Assembly (NCBI GenBank): GCA_910588125.1
Contig: CAJUPI010000059.1
Coordinates: 1-19,647, forward strand
Length of the DNA: 19,647 nucleotides
Source: an uncultured Lachnospiraceae bacterium
GTDB taxonomy: Bacteria; Bacillota; Clostridia; Lachnospirales; Lachnospiraceae
Direction: 5' to 3'
The notes beneath the pieces were generated by a model that saw only the letters and a list, made by a program, of their open reading frames with translations, was not told the origin of the DNA and made no database searches. Shown here piece after piece: positions 1 to 6,823 of this stretch (positions are counted from its first letter, which is position 1; the number at the start of each line of letters is the position of its first letter). A program made the position numbers and the translations under genes.

Positions 1-212
1 GAAGTCCTTAAATCCCTGAGTTTTGCGTGGAAACGAAAATCCACTCTGTCTGAGCAAAACGAGTTTGGGGATTTTCGTTTCGCTTTTCGCAAAAATCAGA
101 GATTTTAGGACTTCTTGATCCCGAAACCGGAAAAAGCGGCGGATCATTTCCGGCCGCTTCCCACTCCTTTTTCCATGGCGTACCTTCTAAGAAAATTAAC
201 TGAATGACATTG
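1..212. repeat. Family-1 hairpin element, copy A (left part cut off by window edge)
   Basis: This is a long imperfect inverted repeat. Bases 1-27 pair with 88-114 (three mismatches), and inside them 30-42 pairs perfectly with 69-81, leaving a loop with TGTCTGAGC and CGAGTTTGGG. To the right are the family signatures ATCCCGAAAC (about 118-127) and TGGCGTACCTTCTAAG (about 176-191), then a terminal stretch AAAATTAACTGAATGACATTG ending at 212. The 3' outer arm (about 128-175) has no partner in the window, so its 5' partner presumably lies upstream. Copies B (4714-4953) and C (6484-6720) share the same order of parts. No protein is encoded. It could be a MITE-like element or a structured RNA; the repeat itself is certain, the class is not. 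Confidence 0.8.
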
Positions 213-276
213 GGTTCCTGGAAGAGGATTGAGATTGAAAATATATTAATAAAACAGATAAAAGTGATTAGATATA

Positions 277-310
277 TTAATTTTATTTATAAATTGCTTT
301 ATGATATGAT
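277..310 (+). promoter_or_regulatory. Possible promoter in AT-rich stretch upstream of purL
   Basis: The 213-330 stretch is strongly AT-rich and flanked by repeats. TTAATT (277-282) and TATGAT (300-305) are 17 bases apart; a second TATGAT at 305-310 could serve instead. The -35 is weak. It is the only promoter-like pair seen before purL, but about 280 bases of repeat-derived DNA separate it from the purL start, so assignment to purL is tentative. Confidence 0.35.
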
Positions 311-335
311 ACGAGTGAGCAAAGATTGAAAATGG

Positions 336-411
336 GAGGCCGTTTCTGTGTTCGGATAGTTCACGAACACAAAATAAAAGAAATGACGGGCGGATTATTT
401 TGCAACACTCT
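336..411. repeat. Half copy of family-2 palindromic repeat
   Basis: The stretch from GAAATGACGGGCGGATTATT through TTGCAACACTC matches the right arm of the complete family-2 element at 14419-14595 with few differences. It keeps the inner palindrome GTGTTCG (348-354) / CGAACAC (364-370) but lacks the outer left arm. It looks like an internal or one-sided deletion derivative. No coding capacity. Confidence 0.7.
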
Positions 412-451
412 TTTTTGTTCTATAGGAAAGTGCGTCCTTATAGAACAAAAA
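412..451. repeat. 13-bp stem hairpin
   Basis: TTTTTGTTCTATA (412-424) is a perfect reverse complement of TATAGAACAAAAA (439-451), with a 14-base spacer that can add a GGA/TCC pairing. It directly follows the family-2 half copy. There is no U-run after the stem on either strand, so it is not a convincing terminator; it may belong to the end of a larger, partly deleted mobile element. Confidence 0.6.
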
Positions 452-466
452 CCCTCTGGGGAATAC

Positions 467-527
467 CAATGTCGTTAAGTTTAGCTCTGAGAATACTCAG
501 CCAGGGAAAATTAACTAAATGACATTG
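467..527. repeat. Miniature (61 bp) derivative of the family-1 element
   Basis: It begins CAATGTCGTTAAGTTTAG and ends AACTAAATGACATTG, so the ends are inverted repeats of each other. The left 40 bases, including GAGAATACTCAGCCAGG, match the left end of copy C, and the right 20 match the right ends of copies A and C. The whole hairpin interior is missing, so this looks like an internal deletion that joined the two ends. It sits about 60 bases before purL. Confidence 0.65.
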
Positions 528-590
528 CGGGGAATGCACAATTTTTTATAGCCGATTGGAGAGTCAGGAAATTCGAAAGGAGGATTTGCT

Positions 591-3500
591 ATGAGCGTAA
601 GACGGGTGTTTGTGGAGAAGAAGCCGCAGTTTGCCGTGAAGGCAAGGGAGCTGGCGGAAGAGATTGGAAGCTATCTGAATATTGATACGGTGAGCCGTGT
701 ACGGGTTCTGATCCGGTACGATGTGGAGAATCTGTCGGATGAGGTATACCGGCAGGCACTGGCGACAGTATTCTCGGAGCCGCCTTTGGATTTCGTATAT
801 GAGGAGGAGTTTCCGGCAGAGGCCGGGGACACAGTATTTTCGGTGGAGTATCTGCCGGGGCAGTTTGATCAGCGGGCGGATTCGGCGGAGCAGTGCGTTA
901 AGCTTTTGAAGGAGGATGAGGAGCCGGTGATCCGGACGGCTACCACCTATGTGCTGACGGGGATGTTGACCGAAGAGCAACAGGCGGCGGTGAAAGCGTT
1001 TTGCATCAATCCGGTGGATTCGCGGGAGGCGGATGAGAAGAAGCCGCAGACTTTGATAACTGTGTTTGACACGCCGGCGGATGTGGCAAGCTTTGAGGGA
1101 TTTCGCGATTTGGGGGAACAGGAGCTGAAAGCGCTTTATGATTCTTTGAACCTGGCGATGACGTTTCAGGATTTTCAACATATTCAGAACTATTATCGGG
1201 CAGAGGAGCACCGGGAGCCGACGGTGACCGAGGTGCGGGTGCTGGATACCTACTGGTCGGATCACTGCCGTCATACCACATTTTCCACAGAGCTGAAAAA
1301 TGTGACGATCACAGAGGGGGATTACCAGGAGCCCATTCGCGGAACTTATGAGCAGTACCTGGCAGATCGAGAAGAGCTTTATCGGGGACGGGACGATAAG
1401 TTTGTGTGCCTGATGGATCTGGCATTGCTGGCGATGAAGAAGCTGCGGGCCGAGGGAAAGCTGGAGGATTTGGAGGAGTCAGAGGAGATCAATGCCTGTA
1501 GCATTGTAGTACCGGTTACCATTGACGGAGTGACGGAGGAATGGCTGATCAATTTTAAGAATGAGACCCACAATCATCCGACCGAGATCGAGCCGTTCGG
1601 CGGTGCAGCGACCTGCTTGGGCGGAGCTATCCGTGATCCGCTTTCCGGGCGTACGTATGTCTATCAGGCGATGCGGGTGACGGGGGCGGCGGATCCCACT
1701 GCTTCTTTGCATGAGACGATGAAGGGCAAGCTGCCACAGAAAAAGCTGGTGGGTGGCGCCGCCCTGGGGTATAGCTCTTATGGCAATCAGATCGGATTGT
1801 CGACCGGCTATGTGAAAGAAATCTATCATCCGAATTATGCGGCAAAGCGCATGGAGATCGGTGCAGTCATGGGAGCGGCTCCCAGGAAATATGTGAAACG
1901 GCTAACCTCGGATCCGGGGGATATCATCGTGCTTTTAGGCGGCCGGACCGGACGCGACGGCATCGGCGGTGCCACTGGTTCTTCCAAGGTGCATACCGAA
2001 GCTTCCATTGAAGTCTGTGGCGCGGAGGTGCAGAAGGGAAATGCGCCGACCGAGAGAAAAATCCAGAGATTGTTCCGTAGGCCGGAGGTTAGCAGCATAA
2101 TTAAAAAGTGTAATGACTTTGGCGCCGGTGGCGTGTCAGTGGCGATCGGGGAATTGGCCGCCGGATTGACTATTGATCTGGATAAGGTTCCCAAAAAATA
2201 TGCGGGGTTGGACGGCACAGAGATCGCTATTTCCGAGTCTCAGGAGAGGATGGCCGTGGTGCTCAGCCCGCAGGATGTGGAGCAGTTTTTGGCCTATGCC
2301 GGAGAAGAGAACCTGGAAGCAGTGCCGGTGGCCGTGGTGACCGGGGAGCCGAGACTGGTAATGAACTGGCGGGGTAAGACGATCGTAGATATCAGCCGGG
2401 CATTTTTGGACACGAACGGCGCCCATCAGGAGGCGGAGGTAGTATTGGAGGTTCCGTCGAAGGAAGGTAGCCTGTTTGTGAAAAAGGATGTGCCGGATGT
2501 GCGCCAGGCATGGCTTAAGGTATTGGCGGATCTCAATGTTTGTTCCCAGAAGGGGCTGGTGGAGATGTTTGACGGTTCGATTGGCGCAGGCTCGGTGTTC
2601 ATGCCTTATGGAGGGAAATATCAGCTGACCGAGACGCAGGCGATGGTGGCGAAACTGCCAGTGCTTACCGGAAGTACGGATACCGTGACGATGATGAGCT
2701 ACGGCTTTGATCCGTATCTGTCAAGTTGGAGTCCCTATCACGGAGCAATCTATGCCGTGGTAGCTTCTGTGGCGAAGATTGTGGCGTCAGGCGGCGATTT
2801 TAAAAAGATCCGCTTTACCTTCCAGGAGTATTTCAAGCGGATGACGGAGGATGCAAAACGCTGGGGAGTCCCGTTTGCTGCGCTGCTGGGAGCTTATCAG
2901 GCGCAGCTGGGCTTTGGACTGCCTTCCATTGGCGGCAAGGACAGCATGTCAGGCACCTTTAATGATGAGCAACATGGGGAGATCCATGTGCCGCCGACCC
3001 TGGTTTCTTTTGCAGTAGACGTGGCCAGCTACAAAGATATTATCACGCCGGAGTTTAAAAAGGCAGGCAGCAAGATCGTAGTATTCCGGGCAGAGCGGGA
3101 TATGTATGACCTACCGGTGTATGGGCAGCTGATGGATGGTTATGAAAAGCTGCTGGCAGACATCCGGGCCGGCCGGATCTTGTCGGCCTATGCCGTGGAG
3201 GGACATGGGTTGGCAGAGGCAGTCAGCAAGATGGCCTTCGGCAACCAATTAGGAGTAAAGATTGAGCATAATGTGGATCCGAGAGATTTCTTTGGCGCTG
3301 GTTGGGGAGACATCGTCTGCGAGGTTGCGGACGGGAAGGTTGGCGAGCTGGCAATGGCTTACACGCTGATCGGTGAAGTGACAGACCGGGCATTGCTGGA
3401 GTACGGGCTGGTGAGCATTTCACTGGCAGAGGCGCTAAAGAGCTGGACAAGCACCTTGGAAAAGGTATTCCCCACCCGGTCGGGCGTGGAGCAGAACCCG

Positions 3501-4355
3501 GTAATCAATGAAGTCTTCCGGACAGATTCGGTGTATATTTGCCATCATAAGCTGGCACAGCCTACCGTGTTTATTCCGGTATTTCCGGGGACAAACTGCG
3601 AATATGACAGCACGAAGGCATTTGAGCGTGCCGGGGCAAAGGTCGTGACGCGGGTGTTTAAAAATCTCTCGGCAGAGGATATCCGGGAATCTGTGGAGAC
3701 ATACAAAAAAGATATTGCAGGAGCCCAAATTGTCATGTTCCCGGGAGGCTTCTCGGCGGGCGATGAACCAGAGGGGAGCGCGAAGTTCTTTGCCACAGTA
3801 TTCCGCAATGCCGTGATCAAAGAAGAAATCGAAAAGCTTTTAAATGAGCGTGACGGGCTGATGCTGGGGATTTGCAATGGTTTTCAGGCATTGATCAAGC
3901 TGGGCCTGGTACCGGAGGGACGGATTGTGGAGCAGCACGCGGATTCTCCGACCCTGGCGATGAACACCATCGGGCGCCATGTATCGAAGATGGTCTACAC
4001 AAAAGTAATGAGCAACCGCTCGCCATGGCTGCAGGGAGCAGAGCTGGGTAAGATGTACTGCAATCCGGCTTCCCACGGAGAGGGCCGTTTCGTGGCCAGC
4101 GAAGAATGGCTGCAAAAGCTGTTTGCCAACGGCCAGGTGGCGACGCAATATGTGAATGCAGAGGGCATCCCGACAATGGATGAGTTCTGGAATCCCAACG
4201 GCTCTTATATGGCGATCGAGGGAATCACCAGCCCCGACGGAAGGATCTTCGGCAAGATGGCTCATTCTGAGCGGCGCGGGGAAGCGGTGGCTATCAATAT
4301 TTATGGAGAGCAGGATATGCAGATTTTTGAATCTGGGGTGAGGTATTTCCGGTAA
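591..4355 (+). CDS. purL: Phosphoribosylformylglycinamidine synthase, single-chain PurL
   Basis: It catalyses the ATP- and glutamine-dependent conversion of FGAR to FGAM, step four of purine synthesis, in the cytoplasm. At 1254 residues it is the long form in which PurS-like, synthetase and glutaminase parts are fused. Visible landmarks are SDHCRHTTF (about 223-231), NETHNHPTEIEPFGGA (from 324) in the first AIRS-like half, GIGGATGSS and GAGGVSVAIGELA further on, and a C-terminal class-I glutaminase from about residue 993 (FPGTNCEYDS). The expected triad is present: Cys1095 in GICNGF, and His1225 and Glu1227 in HSE. The start is fixed by AAAGGAGG at 576-583, eight bases away. No other purine gene is adjacent, so it is not in a pur operon here. 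The reading frame is intact and no key residue is missing. Confidence 0.97.
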   Translation: MSVRRVFVEKKPQFAVKARELAEEIGSYLNIDTVSRVRVLIRYDVENLSDEVYRQALATVFSEPPLDFVYEEEFPAEAGDTVFSVEYLPGQFDQRADSAEQCVKLLKEDEEPVIRTATTYVLTGMLTEEQQAAVKAFCINPVDSREADEKKPQTLITVFDTPADVASFEGFRDLGEQELKALYDSLNLAMTFQDFQHIQNYYRAEEHREPTVTEVRVLDTYWSDHCRHTTFSTELKNVTITEGDYQEPIRGTYEQYLADREELYRGRDDKFVCLMDLALLAMKKLRAEGKLEDLEESEEINACSIVVPVTIDGVTEEWLINFKNETHNHPTEIEPFGGAATCLGGAIRDPLSGRTYVYQAMRVTGAADPTASLHETMKGKLPQKKLVGGAALGYSSYGNQIGLSTGYVKEIYHPNYAAKRMEIGAVMGAAPRKYVKRLTSDPGDIIVLLGGRTGRDGIGGATGSSKVHTEASIEVCGAEVQKGNAPTERKIQRLFRRPEVSSIIKKCNDFGAGGVSVAIGELAAGLTIDLDKVPKKYAGLDGTEIAISESQERMAVVLSPQDVEQFLAYAGEENLEAVPVAVVTGEPRLVMNWRGKTIVDISRAFLDTNGAHQEAEVVLEVPSKEGSLFVKKDVPDVRQAWLKVLADLNVCSQKGLVEMFDGSIGAGSVFMPYGGKYQLTETQAMVAKLPVLTGSTDTVTMMSYGFDPYLSSWSPYHGAIYAVVASVAKIVASGGDFKKIRFTFQEYFKRMTEDAKRWGVPFAALLGAYQAQLGFGLPSIGGKDSMSGTFNDEQHGEIHVPPTLVSFAVDVASYKDIITPEFKKAGSKIVVFRAERDMYDLPVYGQLMDGYEKLLADIRAGRILSAYAVEGHGLAEAVSKMAFGNQLGVKIEHNVDPRDFFGAGWGDIVCEVADGKVGELAMAYTLIGEVTDRALLEYGLVSISLAEALKSWTSTLEKVFPTRSGVEQNPVINEVFRTDSVYICHHKLAQPTVFIPVFPGTNCEYDSTKAFERAGAKVVTRVFKNLSAEDIRESVETYKKDIAGAQIVMFPGGFSAGDEPEGSAKFFATVFRNAVIKEEIEKLLNERDGLMLGICNGFQALIKLGLVPEGRIVEQHADSPTLAMNTIGRHVSKMVYTKVMSNRSPWLQGAELGKMYCNPASHGEGRFVASEEWLQKLFANGQVATQYVNAEGIPTMDEFWNPNGSYMAIEGITSPDGRIFGKMAHSERRGEAVAINIYGEQDMQIFESGVRYFR

Positions 4356-4370
4356 AATTTCTGAATTTTG

Positions 4371-4397
4371 CTAAGAGCTAAACTTAATGATATTGAA
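4371..4397. repeat. Degenerate family-1 end, reverse orientation
   Basis: Read on the - strand, this is AATATCATTAAGTTTAGCTC followed by TTAG. That matches the left end of the miniature element at 467 (AATGTCGTTAAGTTTAGCTC) closely. It lies just after the purL stop and abuts the decayed cell-wall-binding reading frame. No matching second end is convincing, so it is a solo fragment. Confidence 0.45.
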
Positions 4398-4637
4398 GAC
4401 CATATACCTTCCTGACGATACATTTTCAATAAAGCTGGAAGGATACGATTCCGGAAGCTGGAGACAAGACGCAAAAGGATGGTGGCTTCTTTTAGAAGAT
4501 GGAATTCACTATGGGAAAACCCAATGGGCTTTCTTAGAAAATTAATGGTATTATTTAAATTCAGATGGAAGAATGCTTTTCCCTACGGTGACCCCGGATG
4601 TTACACCGTAGGAGCAGATGGCGCCTGGATTCCCTAA
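4387..4637 (+). pseudogene. Decayed C-terminal tail of a choline/cell-wall-binding repeat protein
   Basis: Forward translation gives GSWRQDAKGWWLLLEDG, then GKTQWAFLEN, an in-frame TAA at 4543-4545, WYYLNSDGRMLFPTVTPD, and, after an apparent one-base deletion near 4600, YTVGADGAWIP followed by a TAA at 4635-4637. The WRQDxKGWW...W...WYYL.SDG.M pattern and the final GADGAWIP are typical of the ends of surface proteins with choline/cell-wall-binding repeats (CW_binding family) in Lachnospiraceae and streptococci. Only about one and a half repeats remain, with no signal peptide or catalytic domain and no strong start. It is therefore a remnant, probably left by a deletion or a mobile-element event, since a family-1 end abuts it on the left and copy B lies to the right. 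Confidence 0.75.
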
Positions 4638-4713
4638 ATAAGTTTTTACCACCCCTTTTTATCAAAACATAAAATCACCAAACTTCCAAAAGACCAGGTT
4701 TTACGATAACCAG

Positions 4714-4953
4714 CCAGGAAAAGTGGGAGGAGGAGCCGGAGTACCAGCCTGACCATTTTGCATTTGTAGGGATTTTAGGAGTTCTTAAGCTTTCTGATAT
4801 TGCGTTGAAACGAAAATGCACATTGTCTGAGCGAAGCGAGTTTGGGCATTTTCGTTTCGCACTTAGCAAAATCAGAAAGCATTAGAACTCCTTAATCCCG
4901 AAACAGCAAGATGGTCAGGCTGGTGCTCCGGCTCCTCCTCCCATTTTTCCTGG
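4714..4953. repeat. Family-1 hairpin element, copy B (full-length rod)
   Basis: This 240-base stretch folds on itself in three nested stems. The outer arms 4714-4755 and 4912-4953 are 42 bases each with only two non-Watson-Crick positions, both G-U wobbles if transcribed on the + strand. The inner arms are 4769-4798 and 4870-4898, and the apical arms 4807-4819 and 4846-4858 are perfect. The loop holds CTGAGCGAAGCGAG. The signatures CCAGCCAGG at the left and AATCCCGAAAC and CCTGGCGTACC at the right are shared with copy C, and AATCCCGAAAC-like and GGCGTACC also with A. It lies between purL and the aspartate kinase promoter and could end transcription coming from the left, but no U-run follows it. 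Confidence 0.85.
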
Positions 4954-5010
4954 CGTACCTTATGGAATTCCCGAACCAGGAAACAAAGAAAGGAAGCAAA
5001 ACGAATCTTT

Positions 5011-5029
5011 GGGAAATAGGGGATTTCCC
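5011..5029. promoter_or_regulatory. Inverted repeat abutting the aspartate kinase -35 (possible operator)
   Basis: GGGAAAT (5011-5017) and ATTTCCC (5023-5029) form a perfect 7-5-7 inverted repeat that ends one base before the TTGACA box. Such a position suits a regulator that blocks or contacts RNA polymerase. The regulator is unknown, and a chance palindrome of this size cannot be excluded. Confidence 0.4.
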
Positions 5030-5058
5030 TTGACAGCCCCCAGAATTTAAAGTATTAT
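5030..5058 (+). promoter_or_regulatory. Sigma-A promoter of the aspartate kinase
   Basis: TTGACA (5030-5035) and TATTAT (5053-5058) are separated by 17 bases. Transcription should start near 5065, giving a leader of about 55 bases with one small stem, GGGCTT (5082-5087) / AAGCCC (5095-5100). That leader is too short for a lysine riboswitch or T-box. Confidence 0.75.
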
Positions 5059-5119
5059 GTTGTCGAATAAAACGCATTACAGGGCTTTGCCAAGAAGCCC
5101 CCGGCAGACAGGAGAGGAC

Positions 5120-6445
5120 ATGATGAAGAAGGTTGTAAAATTTGGCGGAAGTTCACTGGCCAGCACCAAACAGTTCAAAAAGGTGGGAGAGATCATCCGT
5201 TCGGACAAGACAAGGCGGTATGTGATCCCTTCCGCGCCGGGCAAGCGGAACGATAAAGATGAAAAAGTCACCGACATGTTGTACGCCTGCTACGATGCCG
5301 CCAGCACAGGTGTGGCATACAAAAAGCTGCTGAACCGAATCAAAGAGCGCTATCTGGAGATTATCGACGGGCTGGATTTGAATCTGAACCTGGACTATGA
5401 ATTTGACCGCATTGAAGAAAATTTTGTCAAGGGGATCGGACGTGACTATGCAGCCTCCCGCGGTGAGTATCTGAATGGCATTGTGATGGCCACCTATCTG
5501 GGATATGAGTTCATCGATGCTGCAGAAGTGATATTTTTTGACGAACAGGGAAACTTTGAGCCGGAAACTACCCATAAGGAATTGTCAGAACGCCTGGAAC
5601 ATGTGGAAAGAGCAGTGATTCCGGGATTTTACGGTTCGAAACACGACGGAAGCATCAAGACTTTCTCCCGCGGCGGTTCCGATGTGACCGGCTCGATTGT
5701 GGCCAAGGCGATTCATGCCGATCTATACGAGAACTGGACCGATGTTTCAGGATTTCTGGTGGCAGATCCCCGGATTGTGGAAGAACCTCAGGTGATAGAG
5801 ACGATCACCTATAAGGAGCTGCGCGAGCTGGCCTACATGGGCGCCAGCGTACTTCACGAGGATGCGATTTTCCCGGTGAGGAAAGAAGGAATCCCCATCA
5901 ATATCCGCAATACCAACAAGCCGGAGGACAAAGGGACGCTGATCGTGGAAAGCACCTGCCGGAAGCCGAGATACACCATCACCGGAATTGCCGGGAAACG
6001 AGGTTTTTGCGCCATCAATATCGAAAAAGCGATGATGAATGCAGAAGTCGGTTTTGGCAGAAAAGTCCTGGGAGTGTTCGAAAAGTACGGCATTTCTTTT
6101 GAACATATGCCATCCGGCATTGATACAATGACCATCATGGTCCATCAGGATGAATTCGAAGAGTACGAGCAGTCGGTGATTGCCGGGATTCACCGGGCAG
6201 TAGAGCCGGACAGCGTGGAACTGGAGTCGGATCTGGCATTGATCGCTGTGGTAGGACGCGGCATGAAGGCGACCCGCGGAACTGCTGGAAGAATCTTCTC
6301 CGCTCTGGCACATGCCCGGATTAATGTAAAAATGATCGATCAGGGATCCAGTGAGCTAAATATTATCATTGGGGTAAAGAATGTGGACTTCGAGGGAGCG
6401 ATCAAGGCGATCTATGATATTTTTGTCACAGCCGAGATGCAGTAA
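5120..6445 (+). CDS. Aspartate kinase with C-terminal ACT domains
   Basis: It phosphorylates aspartate to 4-phosphoaspartate, the first committed step towards lysine, threonine, methionine and diaminopimelate, in the cytoplasm. The N-terminus carries KKVVKFGGSSLAS, the amino-acid kinase signature. Further on are SRGGSDVTGS and ENWTDVSGFLVADPRIV, the substrate-binding region, and GASVLHEDAIFP. From roughly residue 310 two ACT modules follow (GIAGKRGFCAINIEK... and ALIAVVGRGMKATRGTAGR...SSELNIIIGV), expected to bind an amino-acid effector. Length is 441 residues, normal for monofunctional enzymes. The start follows AGGAG at 5110-5114; ATG 5120 and ATG 5123 are both possible. An upstream ATG at 5057 is rejected because it overlaps the -10 box. 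Which paralogue it is (lysC, thrA-like or dapG) cannot be decided from sequence alone. Confidence 0.95.
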   Translation: MMKKVVKFGGSSLASTKQFKKVGEIIRSDKTRRYVIPSAPGKRNDKDEKVTDMLYACYDAASTGVAYKKLLNRIKERYLEIIDGLDLNLNLDYEFDRIEENFVKGIGRDYAASRGEYLNGIVMATYLGYEFIDAAEVIFFDEQGNFEPETTHKELSERLEHVERAVIPGFYGSKHDGSIKTFSRGGSDVTGSIVAKAIHADLYENWTDVSGFLVADPRIVEEPQVIETITYKELRELAYMGASVLHEDAIFPVRKEGIPINIRNTNKPEDKGTLIVESTCRKPRYTITGIAGKRGFCAINIEKAMMNAEVGFGRKVLGVFEKYGISFEHMPSGIDTMTIMVHQDEFEEYEQSVIAGIHRAVEPDSVELESDLALIAVVGRGMKATRGTAGRIFSALAHARINVKMIDQGSSELNIIIGVKNVDFEGAIKAIYDIFVTAEMQ

Positions 6446-6483
6446 ATGCACACTTTCAGGCATCCCCGGGGATCTCACAAAAT

Positions 6484-6720
6484 CAATGCCATTCCGCTTA
6501 AAGCTGAGAATATCCAGCCAGGAAGGAAGGCGCAAACAGGCGGCCATCAGCCAGGATTTTGACTTTTGCAGGGATTTAGAAGCTCTTAGATTTCTGAATT
6601 TTAGAGCCTCTTAATCCCGAAACGGGAAAAGTCCGGCTGACGGCCTGCCCGTTTGCGCCTTCCTTCCTGGCGTACCTTTTTCCATAGCGTATCTTCTGAG
6701 AAAATTAACTTAATGACATT
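6484..6720. repeat. Family-1 hairpin element, copy C (with both ends)
   Basis: The left end CAATGCCATTCCGCTTAAAG and the right end AAAATTAACTTAATGACATT are imperfect inverted repeats. Inside, 6518-6537 pairs perfectly with 6651-6670, and pairing continues with some mismatches to about 6558/6630. The inner arms GGGATTTAGAAGCTCT (6571-6586) and AGAGCCTCTTAATCCC (6603-6618) match the family plan, but the apical hairpin of copies A and B is missing. The right side has a doubled TGGCGTACCT-like module (6668 and about 6683). It fills the space between the aspartate kinase stop and the lipoprotein promoter. Confidence 0.85.
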
Positions 6721-6783
6721 AGTCGGAACACAATCATTTTCTCTCATTTTCCCACATCTCCCCTTCCTAAAAAATCCCAGATA

Positions 6784-6792
6784 TGCTATACT
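6784..6792 (+). promoter_or_regulatory. Extended -10 promoter of the lipoprotein gene
   Basis: TG-C-TATACT (6784-6792) is a good extended -10 element. The matching -35 (TTCCTA, about 6764-6769) is weak, as is usual with extended -10 promoters. It lies 32 bases before the chosen start and outside the repeat, and it probably begins the transcription unit that runs to rpsA. Confidence 0.6.
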
Positions 6793-6823
6793 AAAAAGAA
6801 AATCTGTCCGAAAGGAGAATTCT

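Noticed and set aside
213..345. Guanine riboswitch or other purine riboswitch before purL
   Set aside because: The AT-rich stretch lacks the conserved purine-riboswitch core and has no three-way junction I can draw.
348..370. CCGAAC/CGAACA-like sequence upstream of purL as a PurR box
   Set aside because: It is part of the inner palindrome of the family-2 repeat and occurs in similar form after rpsA, where purine control makes no sense.
564..1274. 236-codon open frame antisense to the start of purL
   Set aside because: It is rich in His, Arg, Leu and Pro, has no recognisable domain, and lies opposite a clearly conserved gene: a shadow of purL codon use.
4533..4551. CTTAGAAAATTAATGGTATT as a family-1 right end inside the cell-wall-binding remnant
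   Set aside because: The similarity to TAAGAAAATTAACTGAATGACATT is partial, and the bases fit the coding pattern of the repeat protein; probably coincidence.
5057..5119. N-terminal extension of aspartate kinase starting at ATG 5057
   Set aside because: The ATG overlaps the -10 box of the promoter, and the family begins at KKVVKFGGSS after a good ribosome-binding site.
5060..5119. Lysine riboswitch or T-box in the aspartate kinase leader
   Set aside because: Only about 55 bases lie between transcription start and ATG, far too few for either, and no specifier or terminator is present.
6653..6823. Upstream extension of the lipoprotein reading frame
   Set aside because: It covers family-1 repeat DNA and the promoter, and it would put the lipobox in the middle of the protein.
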